The notes under the pieces were generated by a model. The model made no database searches. It was not told the DNA's origin and worked only from the letters and a program-made list of their open reading frames with translations. Shown here piece by piece: positions 42,747-50,608 of a stretch of 64,000 nt of DNA. This DNA comes from Bacteroidota bacterium (GTDB taxonomy: Bacteria; Bacteroidota; Bacteroidia; NS11-12g; UBA955). The stretch is from positions 1-64,000 of the forward strand of contig JAQCBH010000010.1 of assembly GCA_027621365.1 (NCBI GenBank). The letters are read 5' to 3'. The stretch's first letter is position 1. Every line of letters starts with the position of its first letter. A program made the translations under genes and the position numbers.

Positions 42747-44512
42747 CCGCGGGTCTGACGCTTCAAACGCTCGATGTAGCGAACCTCTTTTTCGTTCAAG
42801 AAGCGCCACTTGCCACGGCCCAACTTAACCTTGTCAAACTCGCCCATCAGCACGCGATCCAAAGACACCACCTCGTAGCCGAAGTGTTCGAACATGCGGC
42901 GCACGATTCGGTTTCGTCCCGAGTGAATCTCCAATCCTAGAATAGTCTCATCACCCTCTTCGACAAAGCCAATTTGCTCAAAGCTCATCGGTCCGTCTTC
43001 GAGTTCGATGCCGTTCACCCAATCGAGCATGTGTTCTTTGCTGGGCTTCTTATCCAATTCTACGCGGTAGATTTTTTTGATCTCAAACGATGGATGAGTC
43101 AAGGCCTGGGCCAATTCACCGTCGTTGGTCAACAACAAAACTCCAGTGGTGTTGCGGTCCAAACGGCCCACGGGGTAGATGCGTTCGCGGCCTTCGATGT
43201 CGAGCAAATCCATGACGGTTTTGCGCTCTTCCGGATCGCTAGTGGTCGTGATGTAGCCCTTGGGCTTGTTCATCAAGATGTAAACAGGCTTATCAGGGGT
43301 AATCTTGCGACCATCGTATTGCACCTTGTCCTTAGGTCCAACTTTGGTGCCCAATTCGGTCACGACTTCGCCGTTGACACGAATCAAACCTTGCTCGATG
43401 AGGGTATCGGCTTCGCGGCGAGAACACAATCCGCTGCTGGCCAAATAGCGGTTCAAGCGAACCACACCACTGATCAGCTCAGAACCTTTGGCTAACGATT
43501 CTTCGTTGCGATCGAAATCGCGGCCTCGGCCTTTGTAGTTATCGGGTCTTTCCCCTCTTGGGTACGCTGCTTTTTTTTTAGGAAAGGAATCCTTGCGGAA
43601 ACCTCCTCGAGGACTGTCGTTGTAAGAACGCCCGCGAAACTCGCCTTTGGGGCGGTCGGCATCGCCAAAATTGCGCTTGGGACGGTCTTCGCCACCTTCA
43701 AAACGGCGTGGAGGACGATCACCAAACTCACGGCGAGGAGGCCTATCACCGAAATCGCGGCGTGGGCCACGGTCACCAAAGTCGCGCTTGGGTCCGCGAT
43801 CGCCAAACTCTTTGCGGGGAGGACGATCACCGAACTCACGACGAGGGGTTCTATCACCAAAGTCGCGACGAGGCCCGCGATCTTCACCAAAATTGCGCTT
43901 CGGGCGGTCGCCGAAGTCACGACGAGGCCCGCGATCACCGAAGTCACGTTTGGGTCCACGATCGCCGAATTCTCCGCGTGGAGGACGATCACCAAAGTCG
44001 CGACGAGGAGGACGATCGCCAAAATCACGACGAGGCCCGCGATCTTCACCGAAGTTGCGCTTGGGGCGGTCACCAAAATCTTTGCGGGGTCCGCGATCGC
44101 CAAATTCACCTCTGGGGGGACGATCACCAAACTCACGACGAGGAGGTCTATCGCCGAATTCACGGCGGGGAGGACGATCGCCAAAATCGCGGCGCGGGCC
44201 GCGGTCACCGAAGTCACGCTTGGGTCCGCGATCACCGAACTCTCCACGAGGGGGACGATCACCAAATTCACGACGGGGAGGACGGTCGCCGAACTCTCTA
44301 CGAGGGGGGCGATCTCCGAAGTCACGGCGTGGGCCACGATCCTCTCCAAAGTTGCGTTTAGGGCCGTCGAAACGACGAGCACCGCTAGCGTCTCCCGACG
44401 GGCGGTTTGAAGCCGGGCTCTCCGACTTGTTGACGACTCTCATGCGGGGTTCCCCGTCTTGTCGTGCTTGGAATTTTTTACCACCCTTCTGGGGGTTTGA
44501 AGAATCAGACAT
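42743..44512 (-). CDS. rluB: RluB-type pseudouridine synthase with a long arginine-rich repeat
   Basis: A 589-residue protein. Residues 1-50 are polar; then about 26 units of nine residues (FGDRPPRRE and FGDRGPKRD types) fill roughly residues 55-291. The enzyme follows: an S4 RNA-binding domain (VRLNRYLASSGLCSRREADTL), the catalytic aspartate in VGRLDRNTTGVLLLTNDG and the end motif GRNRIVRRMFEHFGYEV. It forms pseudouridine in 23S rRNA (RluB) or a nearby site. E. coli RluB is near 290 residues, so the N-terminal disorder doubles the length. Start ATG 44512 (MSDSSNPQ), 24 nt after TACCTTTG. Confidence 0.9.
   Translation of the reverse strand: MSDSSNPQKGGKKFQARQDGEPRMRVVNKSESPASNRPSGDASGARRFDGPKRNFGEDRGPRRDFGDRPPRREFGDRPPRREFGDRPPRGEFGDRGPKRDFGDRGPRRDFGDRPPRREFGDRPPRREFGDRPPRGEFGDRGPRKDFGDRPKRNFGEDRGPRRDFGDRPPRRDFGDRPPRGEFGDRGPKRDFGDRGPRRDFGDRPKRNFGEDRGPRRDFGDRTPRREFGDRPPRKEFGDRGPKRDFGDRGPRRDFGDRPPRREFGDRPPRRFEGGEDRPKRNFGDADRPKGEFRGRSYNDSPRGGFRKDSFPKKKAAYPRGERPDNYKGRGRDFDRNEESLAKGSELISGVVRLNRYLASSGLCSRREADTLIEQGLIRVNGEVVTELGTKVGPKDKVQYDGRKITPDKPVYILMNKPKGYITTTSDPEERKTVMDLLDIEGRERIYPVGRLDRNTTGVLLLTNDGELAQALTHPSFEIKKIYRVELDKKPSKEHMLDWVNGIELEDGPMSFEQIGFVEEGDETILGLEIHSGRNRIVRRMFEHFGYEVVSLDRVLMGEFDKVKLGRGKWRFLNEKEVRYIERLKRQTRG
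43640..44350 (-). repeat. 26-unit nonapeptide repeat (27-bp period) in rluB
   Basis: About 711 bp of tandem, slightly varied 27-bp units, with some 24- and 30-bp variants, encode FGDR-xPRR-x. Each unit has a Gly-Asp-Arg turn followed by Pro-Arg-Arg/Lys, giving a highly basic, disordered RNA-binding-like region. The strong reverse-strand ORFs of the track here (385 and 217 codons) are shadows of this repeat. Confidence 0.95.
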
Positions 44513-44536
44513 GGCTTGGCCTTGTAAAATGGGCTG

Positions 44537-44544
44537 CAAAGGTA
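44537..44544 (-). promoter_or_regulatory. -7 box TACCTTTG of rluB
   Basis: TAnnTTTG match 24 nt before the ATG, downstream of the zinc-finger gene. Confidence 0.6.
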
Positions 44545-44574
44545 CGGCTTTTATCGCTTCATTGTCTTTTTGGG

Positions 44575-44937
44575 TTAAAACAAAAGCAGGGCTAGGCGGC
44601 CGTCTTCTTCTTCCATTAGACCCAAATCATACCAATACTGGATGCGCCGTCCATTGGAATCGGAACTTTGGTGCGTGTGAAAATCAAAGACAAAGCCTTG
44701 CTGCAATAGAGACATTCGTTGAAGCAGGAGCTTGGGATCTTCTGATTTTTTACTCTGCCAGAGTCGAGCCAAAATCTGGCGGTTTTTTTTCAGCAAAGCG
44801 TTGATTTGGCGCAGGGAACCCAGCTCATCTTGGGCTTTTTGTTGGTGATGCATGCTGCGACAGGCGTCGTCGCAGAACTTTTTATCGCTGCGGCCGCGCA
44901 GCGTTTCTTGGCAAGTCAGACAGGTTTTGGAACTCAT
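44575..44937 (-). CDS. Small zinc-finger protein
   Basis: A 120-residue protein of a Bacteroidota-specific type. A four-cysteine finger (CLTCQETLRGRSDKKFCDDAC) opens the protein, then a helix with IDALL-like pattern (LRQINALLKKNRQILARLW) and a C-terminal part HQSSDSNGRRIQYWYDLGLM. It is probably a nucleic-acid-binding or protein-docking module; function unknown. Start ATG 44937 (MSSKTCLTC) was chosen over the track start because it lies just beyond the gapA terminator. Confidence 0.75.
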   Translation of the reverse strand: MSSKTCLTCQETLRGRSDKKFCDDACRSMHHQQKAQDELGSLRQINALLKKNRQILARLWQSKKSEDPKLLLQRMSLLQQGFVFDFHTHQSSDSNGRRIQYWYDLGLMEEEDGRLALLLF

Positions 44938-44966
44938 AAAAAGAAAACCCCCGCAAAGCAGGGGTT
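44938..44966 (-). terminator. Rho-independent terminator after gapA
   Basis: On the minus strand AACCCC, a 9-nt loop and GGGGTT form a 6-bp stem, followed by TTTTCTTTTT. It lies 53 nt past the gapA stop, and directly before the zinc-finger ATG. Confidence 0.75.
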
Positions 44967-45018
44967 CCCTCAATTCGCCGAAGCGTTTTATTCGTGTGTG
45001 ATTTGCAAAAAATGCAAA

Positions 45019-46005
45019 TTAGGCTCCAATGCGGGCGATCAAATCGGCCACGCGGCTAGAGTATCCGGTTTCGTTGTCGTACCAACCGACAACCTTAGCC
45101 GTGTTGCCAATGACCATGGTCAAGTCAGAGTCGAAAATGCAAGAGTGCTGGTTTCCAACAATGTCAATGCTCACGATGGGATCGGTGCAATATTCCATGA
45201 TGCCCTTCAAAGAGCTTTCAGCAGCAGCCTTCATAGCAGCGTTGATCTCAGCGGCGGTAGCGGGCTTCTTCAGGGTTACGGTGAAGTCTGTTACCGATCC
45301 GTCGGGAATGGGAACACGCATGGCGTTTCCGTTCAACTTGCCAGCCAAATGGGGCAACACCAATCCTACCGCCTTGGCAGCACCTGTGCTGGTGGGAACG
45401 ATGCTGTAAGCAGCAGCGCGGGCACGGCGCAAGTCCTTGTGGGGAGAATCTTGCAAATTCTGGTCAGAGGTATAAGCGTGAACGGTGGTCATGAAACCGT
45501 GCTCAATGCCGAAGTTCTCGTCCAATACTTTTACCATGGGAGCCAAGCAGTTGGTGGTACAGCTCGCGTTAGACAATACAGTCTCGGTTCCGTCCAAGAT
45601 GTTGTCGTTCACACCCAAAACAACGGTTTTGCAATCGCCAGTAGCGGGGGCAGAAATGACCACCTTTTTAGCACCAGCGGTGATGTGCATAGAGGCTTTG
45701 GCGGCATCGGTGAAGAAGCCAGTTGATTCCAAAACGACATCAACACCCAACTCAGCCCAGGGCAAAGCCTCGGGGTTGCGCTCGGCCAACGCTTTGATTT
45801 TCTTGCCGTTGATGATCAAATGATCCTCGTCGCTTTCTACGGTTCCAGGGAACTTGCCGTGTACAGAATCGTACTTGAGCAAGTGGGCCAAGGTGGCGTT
45901 AGAAGTCAAGTCGTTGATGGCAACAACTTCTACTCCGGGTTTGTTGATCAAGAATTTGAAGGCGTGGCGGCCGATTCGGCCGAATCCGTTGATGGCTACT
46001 TTCAT
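45019..46005 (-). CDS. gapA: Glyceraldehyde-3-phosphate dehydrogenase
   Basis: A 328-residue glycolytic enzyme. Motifs are the NAD site INGFGRIGR (residues 5-13), the catalytic Cys149 in [12 protein letters not shown], His176 in [10 protein letters not shown] and NETGYSSRV near the end. Asp32 in INDLTS fits NAD preference. A TACCTTTG box lies 28 nt upstream and a terminator follows, so it is a single-gene unit. Confidence 0.98.
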   Translation of the reverse strand: MKVAINGFGRIGRHAFKFLINKPGVEVVAINDLTSNATLAHLLKYDSVHGKFPGTVESDEDHLIINGKKIKALAERNPEALPWAELGVDVVLESTGFFTDAAKASMHITAGAKKVVISAPATGDCKTVVLGVNDNILDGTETVLSNASCTTNCLAPMVKVLDENFGIEHGFMTTVHAYTSDQNLQDSPHKDLRRARAAAYSIVPTSTGAAKAVGLVLPHLAGKLNGNAMRVPIPDGSVTDFTVTLKKPATAAEINAAMKAAAESSLKGIMEYCTDPIVSIDIVGNQHSCIFDSDLTMVIGNTAKVVGWYDNETGYSSRVADLIARIGA

Positions 46006-46033
46006 ACTACTATGTGCTTGGAATAATCTGGGG

Positions 46034-46041
46034 CAAAGGTA
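46034..46041 (-). promoter_or_regulatory. -7 box TACCTTTG of gapA
   Basis: TAnnTTTG match 28 nt before the ATG. Confidence 0.65.
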
Positions 46042-46194
46042 GGCATTCCCTTTCGGTTTTATCCGCTTGTCGTACGGCTAAAGGGTAGGCAGTGAATGAG
46101 TTTTGCAGCAGTACTTCCCGCTAAAAACCGAAGGCCAAGGAATTTGACGGAATGTGCTGTGTTCAACTTTTTTTAATAAAACAGATAGACTTTT

Positions 46195-46545
46195 ATGCAA
46201 GCATTGATGAATTCCGTACGACTGATCGGAAATGTGGGCACGGAACCCGAATTGAGAGAACTTTCCGAAGGCAAGAAAATCGCCAAGATTCGACTGGCGA
46301 CCAATGAGCGTGTGCGAACCAAAGAGGGTTTGATCAGCGAAAACACCCAATGGCACAATTTGGTGGCCTGGGATGCGCTGGCTGACGTGATGGTGAAGTA
46401 TGTCGCCAAGGGGTCAAAAGTCGCGGTTGAAGGCCGCTTGAGCCACCAGGTTTACACTGATTCAGAGGGACAGCGCCGCGAGCGCTCGGAAATCGTGGTC
46501 AGCAGTTTTCTAACCATTGACGGCAAAAAGCCGGAAATCGCCTAA
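46195..46545 (+). CDS. ssb: Short single-stranded DNA-binding protein
   Basis: A 116-residue OB-fold protein that binds single-stranded DNA. MNSVRLIGNVGTEPELR, TNERVRTKEG, TQWHNLVAWDALADVMVKYVAKGSKVAVEGRL and YTDSEGQRRERSEIVVS are standard SSB patterns. The protein stops right after the OB fold (KKPEIA) and lacks the acidic DDDIPF-like tip that recruits repair partners, so it may be a paralogue with a main SSB elsewhere. An inner ATG at 46207 (MNSVRL) is a second candidate start. The 189-nt gap between gapA and this gene shows only the gapA promoter. Confidence 0.9.
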   Translation: MQALMNSVRLIGNVGTEPELRELSEGKKIAKIRLATNERVRTKEGLISENTQWHNLVAWDALADVMVKYVAKGSKVAVEGRLSHQVYTDSEGQRRERSEIVVSSFLTIDGKKPEIA

Positions 46546-46556
46546 GTCAAAAGACC

Positions 46557-46587
46557 AAGCCCAGGGGGCCTAGCTCCTTGGGCTTTT
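46557..46587 (+). terminator. Probable terminator after ssb
   Basis: AAGCCCA and TGGGCTT form a 7-bp stem with a 15-nt loop; it is followed by a short TT-rich end. Located 11 nt after the ssb stop and just before the DUF3822 promoter. Confidence 0.5.
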
Positions 46588-46590
46588 GTC

Positions 46591-46598
46591 TATCTTTG
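46591..46598 (+). promoter_or_regulatory. -7 box TATCTTTG of the DUF3822 gene
   Basis: TAnnTTTG match 5 nt before the ATG at 46604, fixing that start. Confidence 0.65.
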
Positions 46599-46603
46599 CT
46601 CTC

Positions 46604-47338
46604 ATGGCCTCCTTGTGGCAATACCGCGCAACAAACATTCAATCAGCCTCTGACAGGCCTGGTTTGTTGTGCGAACACGAAGGGCATTTTCACCACATTC
46701 GATTGAGCGAAAGCGGCGAATTGGCCGAACACCACATTGAGTCTGAACGCCCGGAAGGCGATTTCAAAACGGTTTTGTGGCAACCTGTTTTTGAGTTGTT
46801 GCCTAAGCAGTTTGATAAGGCGGGTTTGCTCGAAGGGGCGAACCAAAAGCAGGCGGTAGGAGAATCCATGTCCCTGCATTTTGCGGGAGAATATGGTGCT
46901 CTGCATTTAGCAGGTGGGCTGATTTCGCTGAGCAAGCGCTTGGATCAAAACAGAAGCTGGTCGAACGAAATGGCGCTGCGCCAAGCCGAGGGCCTGAGTT
47001 TTGTTTGGGTTCACGAAAACACGTCCCATGTATTGGTTTATCAAGAAGGAGATCTGCTGCTGGCCAATTCGTACCCGGTGGCCAACAACGCCGAAGTTCT
47101 GTATTTCGCTTTGGCTCCCTTTCACATGGAAAAGATTCATCCCAGCAAAGTGGCCATCGTCGTTTGGGCCGACGAAAACCGCCAGACCATTTTGGAAAAT
47201 GAAGGCGATCGAATGGGCATTCGTGTCTGTTCGGCTCCACAATCAGCCGTTTATGGCCCGAACAAAAGCGTTCCCTTTTCTCATTTCTTGGCTCCTCTAC
47301 TCGAATTGGCCGCATGCGAATTACCGGAGGGGAACTGA
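46604..47338 (+). CDS. DUF3822 family protein
   Basis: A 244-residue cytoplasmic protein starting MASLWQYRATN. It contains the DUF3822 pattern of an actin-like (ASKHA) fold, including VWVHENTSHVLVYQEGDLLLANSYP and NNAEVLYFALAPF. The family is confined mostly to Bacteroidota and its role is unknown. It overlaps rsmD by 25 bp and precedes coaD, the order seen widely in the phylum. Confidence 0.85.
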   Translation: MASLWQYRATNIQSASDRPGLLCEHEGHFHHIRLSESGELAEHHIESERPEGDFKTVLWQPVFELLPKQFDKAGLLEGANQKQAVGESMSLHFAGEYGALHLAGGLISLSKRLDQNRSWSNEMALRQAEGLSFVWVHENTSHVLVYQEGDLLLANSYPVANNAEVLYFALAPFHMEKIHPSKVAIVVWADENRQTILENEGDRMGIRVCSAPQSAVYGPNKSVPFSHFLAPLLELAACELPEGN

Positions 47339-47835
47339 GCAGTTTGCGCATACCTACGCGCTTCGCCTCTCATGTGAGGCCTTCGACCGACCGGGTGCGG
47401 GAATCCTTGTTCAATAGTTTGCAAAACCAAGGCCTCATTGAAGGGGCTCAAGTGTTGGACTTGTTTGCGGGCTCGGGCATTATGTCGGCCGAGTTTGTTT
47501 CTCGCGGCGCCTCTGAGGTGACAGCCCTGGATCGTGATGGCAAGAACATTGCCAACTTGAAAGAGCTAAAAGCCATGCACCCTTTGTTGAGCGCTTTGTA
47601 TATAGTCAAAGGAGATGTGTGGAAGTGGAACCCGGAGCAAAGCTTCGATTTGATTTTTGCTGATCCCCCGTACGATATGCCGGGCATTCAAAGCTTGCCT
47701 GATCGCTTGTTGCCTTATTTGAAACCAGGCGGTAAGTTGTTGATTGAACACAAGCCTCAAGTACAGTTTGCTCAGCCCTATGAGCAGACCCGAACCTATG
47801 GAAGCACGACAATTACTATCTTCGTTCAAGCATGA
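47314..47835 (+). CDS. rsmD: 16S rRNA (guanine-N2-966) methyltransferase RsmD
   Basis: A 173-residue SAM methyltransferase acting on G966 of 16S rRNA. The N-terminal RPSTDRVRESLFN segment, the SAM motif VLDLFAGSGIMSAEFVSRGA and the catalytic FADPPYDMP are all present. The size agrees with the family. It starts 25 bp inside the DUF3822 gene and its TGA overlaps the coaD ATG. Confidence 0.95.
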   Translation: MRITGGELSSLRIPTRFASHVRPSTDRVRESLFNSLQNQGLIEGAQVLDLFAGSGIMSAEFVSRGASEVTALDRDGKNIANLKELKAMHPLLSALYIVKGDVWKWNPEQSFDLIFADPPYDMPGIQSLPDRLLPYLKPGGKLLIEHKPQVQFAQPYEQTRTYGSTTITIFVQA

Positions 47836-48293
47836 GCAAGCGCATCGCGGTATTTGCTGGAACTTTTGACCCCATTACCCTGGGCCATGTTGATATTGTT
47901 CGCAGGGCTTTGGACCTCTTCGACGAAGTGGTGGTAGCCATTGGGGTGAATAGCAACAAAAAGACGCTTTTCAGCACTGAACAGCGCATGGCTTGGGTCA
48001 AAGCCTGCTTTCCCGGTGAGTCTCGCTTGACGGTTGATAGCTACGAGGGCTTGACGGTCGAATTTTGCAAGACCAAAGGAGCCAAGTTCTTGGTTCGAGG
48101 TTTGCGCAACGGGACCGACTTTGATTACGAGGCGCACATTGCCCAACTCAACAAATCGCTTTGGAACGAGGTAGAAACGGTATTCGTTTTGTCGGCTCCT
48201 GAATTGAGCTACATCTCCTCAACCTTGGTGCGCGACGTTATCGCCCATAAGGGTAACTACCGGCAATACTTGCCTGAGGCCGTTCAGTTTTAA
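47832..48293 (+). CDS. coaD: Phosphopantetheine adenylyltransferase
   Basis: A 153-residue HxGH-type nucleotidyltransferase, the penultimate step of coenzyme A synthesis. The motifs are FAGTFDPITLGHVDIVRRAL, VRGLRNGTDFDYE, and the C-terminal SYISSTLVRDVI. It partners coaE of this window. The stop TAA shares the palindrome TTAA with the stop of the convergent SDR. Confidence 0.97.
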   Translation: MSKRIAVFAGTFDPITLGHVDIVRRALDLFDEVVVAIGVNSNKKTLFSTEQRMAWVKACFPGESRLTVDSYEGLTVEFCKTKGAKFLVRGLRNGTDFDYEAHIAQLNKSLWNEVETVFVLSAPELSYISSTLVRDVIAHKGNYRQYLPEAVQF

Positions 48294-48979
48294 CCGCGCG
48301 GTTTCAGGGGACGAATTTCCAAGTTTACGTTGTGGAAATTGTCGGGCGTTTGCAGGGTAAACAGTATTTGAGAAGCCACATCTTCAGGCATGAGCATGTT
48401 GTCATGGGCCTTGATGTTTTCGCTGTGACGGAAGAAGTCGGTCTTGACACTTCCAGGGTATACACAAGTAACCTTCACTCCAAAATCACGCACTTCCTTG
48501 TACAAGGCGTCGCTGAATCCGCGAACGGCAAACTTGGTGGCGCAATAGGCTGAAACCTGTTGGTAGCCCTCCAAACCGGCGATAGAGGAAATGTTGATGA
48601 TGTGGCCAGACCCTTGTTTTTTCATGGAAGGAAGGGCCAGTTTGCACCCGTAGAAAACGCCACTCACGTTTGTGTCGAACAATTGGTGCCACTGTTCAAG
48701 GGAAAGGTCTTCGCAATAGCCAAAGTAACCCAATCCGGCATTGTTGATCAGCACATCAATGTGTCCATGAGCCTCCAAAACTGTGTTGATGGCCTTCTCC
48801 ATTTGAGCAAAATCCCGAACATCTGCCATCAAGCAAGTGTATCGCTCGTGTTTGACGCTGCACCCGCTGCGGCACAAGCCGTAAACGACGGCACCCGCCT
48901 CCAACAAGTGTTTGACACATTCTTCGCCGATGCCTTTGTTGGCACCGGTCACCAGGGCAATTTTATTCTCGAGTTTCAT
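48290..48979 (-). CDS. Classical SDR oxidoreductase
   Basis: A 229-residue short-chain dehydrogenase. The NAD(P) motif is TGANKGIGEEC (residues 11-21), LINNAGLGYFG, the Ser in NISSIAGLEG and the Tyr-Lys of AYCATKFAVRG. It resembles 3-oxoacyl-ACP or sepiapterin reductases; substrate not predictable. It starts inside the end of mnmH (17-bp overlap), so it is co-transcribed with it. Confidence 0.9.
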   Translation of the reverse strand: MKLENKIALVTGANKGIGEECVKHLLEAGAVVYGLCRSGCSVKHERYTCLMADVRDFAQMEKAINTVLEAHGHIDVLINNAGLGYFGYCEDLSLEQWHQLFDTNVSGVFYGCKLALPSMKKQGSGHIINISSIAGLEGYQQVSAYCATKFAVRGFSDALYKEVRDFGVKVTCVYPGSVKTDFFRHSENIKAHDNMLMPEDVASQILFTLQTPDNFHNVNLEIRPLKPRG

Positions 48980-50000
48980 GGATCTTTTTCAGTAACGCTT
49001 CAATTGAGGCTTCGGTTTGTGACCAGTCGAATTCTTGCGATTCGATGTTGCGCCCCAATCGGCCGTGTTCGTAGGCTTTGTCGTAGTAGTCGAGCAAGAT
49101 GAGCATCCAGTCCATCATGCGGTCAGCGGCCAAGGCCTCTTGGGCGGCTTTTTCGTGTTGCGGACCCATTCGGCGCTGCAGGGCGGCTGTTTTTTCGCTC
49201 AATAAGGCCTTGTCGAAGTGGCCGTATTCGTTCAGTAGGCGTTCGGCTCTTTGCTCTCGGCTGACTTCAACAGCCAATACTGGAGCCTCTGAAAGGGCCT
49301 TGTAAAACCCGTTGGGCAGGGCGCATTTGCCGATGTTTCGGCTCTCGTTTTCCACCCAAATGGGCGCCGTACCGTTCAAGCGCTGATGCCACCAAAGGCT
49401 CAAAGCCAGGGTATTTTCAAACTGCTCGTTGCTGGGCTGTTCCTTCTGGCCCAATCCCCCAAAGGCGCTTCCCTTGTGATGGGCGAGTCCTTCTAGGTCC
49501 AAGGCGGGAATGCCTTGGGCTTGCAGACGGTGCAAGAGTTCTGTTTTTCCTGAGCCTGTATGCCCTCCAAGTACCCTCATCGCCGGCGGATGCTGCAGTT
49601 GTTCCAAAGCCCAGGTTCGGTAAGTTTTGTATCCGCCCGTCAACAAATGAACGGGTTGGTTGTTCCAGGCCAGCAAGGTGGAGGCGATGTGAGAGCGCAG
49701 GCCACCGCGCCAGCAATGAATCAATACTGGGCGGTTCTTGCTCAAGGACAAAAGCTGATCGAAGTAGCGGTCAAACTCCGGGCCCATCAACTGTAGACCC
49801 AAACGAACGGCAGCGGTTGAGCCATTCTGTTTGTAGCGTAGTCCGACCTGATGACGGTGATCGTTGTTCAAAACCGGAGCATTGATGGCACCAGGCACGT
49901 GGGCTTGGGCGTATTCGCCTTCGCTTCGCACATCGATCCATGCGTAGTCACCCGACAGGGCCTCTTCTAAGGAAATGGGTATGGGCAGGTAACCAGCCAT
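48963..50000 (-). CDS. mnmH: tRNA 2-selenouridine/geranyl-2-thiouridine synthase
   Basis: A 345-residue SelU-type enzyme. An N-terminal rhodanese domain carries the catalytic Cys96 in IHCWRGGLRS; a P-loop domain follows (GGHTGSGKTEL, residues 145-155). It replaces sulfur of 2-thio-U34 with selenium using selenophosphate. The window holds no selD; if the genome lacks it, the enzyme could only geranylate. Linked by context to mnmG, the other U34 enzyme in the window, but 40 kb away. An ATG start with no nearby TAnnTTTG box. Confidence 0.93.
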   Translation of the reverse strand: MAGYLPIPISLEEALSGDYAWIDVRSEGEYAQAHVPGAINAPVLNNDHRHQVGLRYKQNGSTAAVRLGLQLMGPEFDRYFDQLLSLSKNRPVLIHCWRGGLRSHIASTLLAWNNQPVHLLTGGYKTYRTWALEQLQHPPAMRVLGGHTGSGKTELLHRLQAQGIPALDLEGLAHHKGSAFGGLGQKEQPSNEQFENTLALSLWWHQRLNGTAPIWVENESRNIGKCALPNGFYKALSEAPVLAVEVSREQRAERLLNEYGHFDKALLSEKTAALQRRMGPQHEKAAQEALAADRMMDWMLILLDYYDKAYEHGRLGRNIESQEFDWSQTEASIEALLKKIHETRE

Positions 50001-50009
50001 GGGGCTAAG

Positions 50010-50315
50010 TTACAGAAGCTCCAACAAGCTTCGGTAAGCCAAAATGCGATCGCCGTAACGCTCGCGGGTTTTTTGCTGCAAGGCGGGACCGTGCTCATCG
50101 CGGTAGTGGTGGTAGTGATCCAAGCTTTCAGCGGTGTATTGAATGGCGTAATTGATGCCTTCGTTGCCATCGGCTTCGGTCATCAAACGCATGATTTTGT
50201 GTTCGATGAAGCAGCCCGTGGCCATCACCTCAGGGATGTGCTCGGTGCGCATCCACTGCAACCATTCTTCAGCCATGGAGGCATCCAAATTGCAGGTGAC
50301 GTTGTAGACAATCAT
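50010..50315 (-). CDS. DUF4286 family protein
   Basis: A 101-residue small protein of the ferredoxin-like (EthD/DUF4286) type: NVTCNLDASMAEEWLQWMRTEHIPEV, then YAIQYTAESLDHYHHYRDEHGPALQQKT. The fold is a small alpha-beta barrel dimer; function unknown. It lies 2 nt after purS and 9 nt before mnmH, so it belongs to the purS operon. Confidence 0.85.
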   Translation of the reverse strand: MIVYNVTCNLDASMAEEWLQWMRTEHIPEVMATGCFIEHKIMRLMTEADGNEGINYAIQYTAESLDHYHHYRDEHGPALQQKTRERYGDRILAYRSLLELL

Positions 50316-50317
50316 GA

Positions 50318-50569
50318 TTACAGGGCTTTGACGCGAACGGTGTAGCTCTCCATGATGAGGTTGGCCAACAACTTTTTGCTCGCGGTTTCGGCGGCTTCTG
50401 TTGCTTCGGCCTCGCTGCCGGCTTCCAATTCGAGGGTGATGAATTTGCCCACCCGAACGTCGCTTACTTGGGGCAAGCCAATCTGGCTCATTCCGTGCAA
50501 GACGGCTTTACCTTGAGGATCCAACAAACCCTTTTTGGGCAGAATCTCGATTTCGGCTAGGAATTTCAT
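50318..50569 (-). CDS. purS: Phosphoribosylformylglycinamidine synthase subunit PurS
   Basis: An 83-residue small subunit that bridges PurL and PurQ. LPKKGLLDPQGKAVLHGMSQIGLPQVSDVRVGKFITLEL is the full signature. The ATG lies 4 nt after a TATATTTG box. purQ is 26 kb away on the same strand and purL is not in the window, so the three subunits are encoded apart. Confidence 0.93.
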   Translation of the reverse strand: MKFLAEIEILPKKGLLDPQGKAVLHGMSQIGLPQVSDVRVGKFITLELEAGSEAEATEAAETASKKLLANLIMESYTVRVKAL

Positions 50570-50573
50570 GCTG

Positions 50574-50581
50574 CAAATATA
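50574..50581 (-). promoter_or_regulatory. -7 box TATATTTG of purS
   Basis: TAnnTTTG match ending 4 nt before the ATG. Confidence 0.65.
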
Positions 50582-50608
50582 ACCCTAGGGCTCACCTAAC
50601 TTCGCAAC

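Noticed and set aside
43647-44804. 385- and 217-codon plus-strand ORFs (Arg/Ser/Pro and Asp/His-rich)
   Set aside because: They are the antisense of the rluB nonapeptide repeat; a 27-bp period keeps all frames open on both strands.
46006-46194. Search for a tRNA or riboswitch between gapA and ssb
   Set aside because: No cloverleaf or conserved aptamer-like stems are visible; only the gapA promoter is supported.
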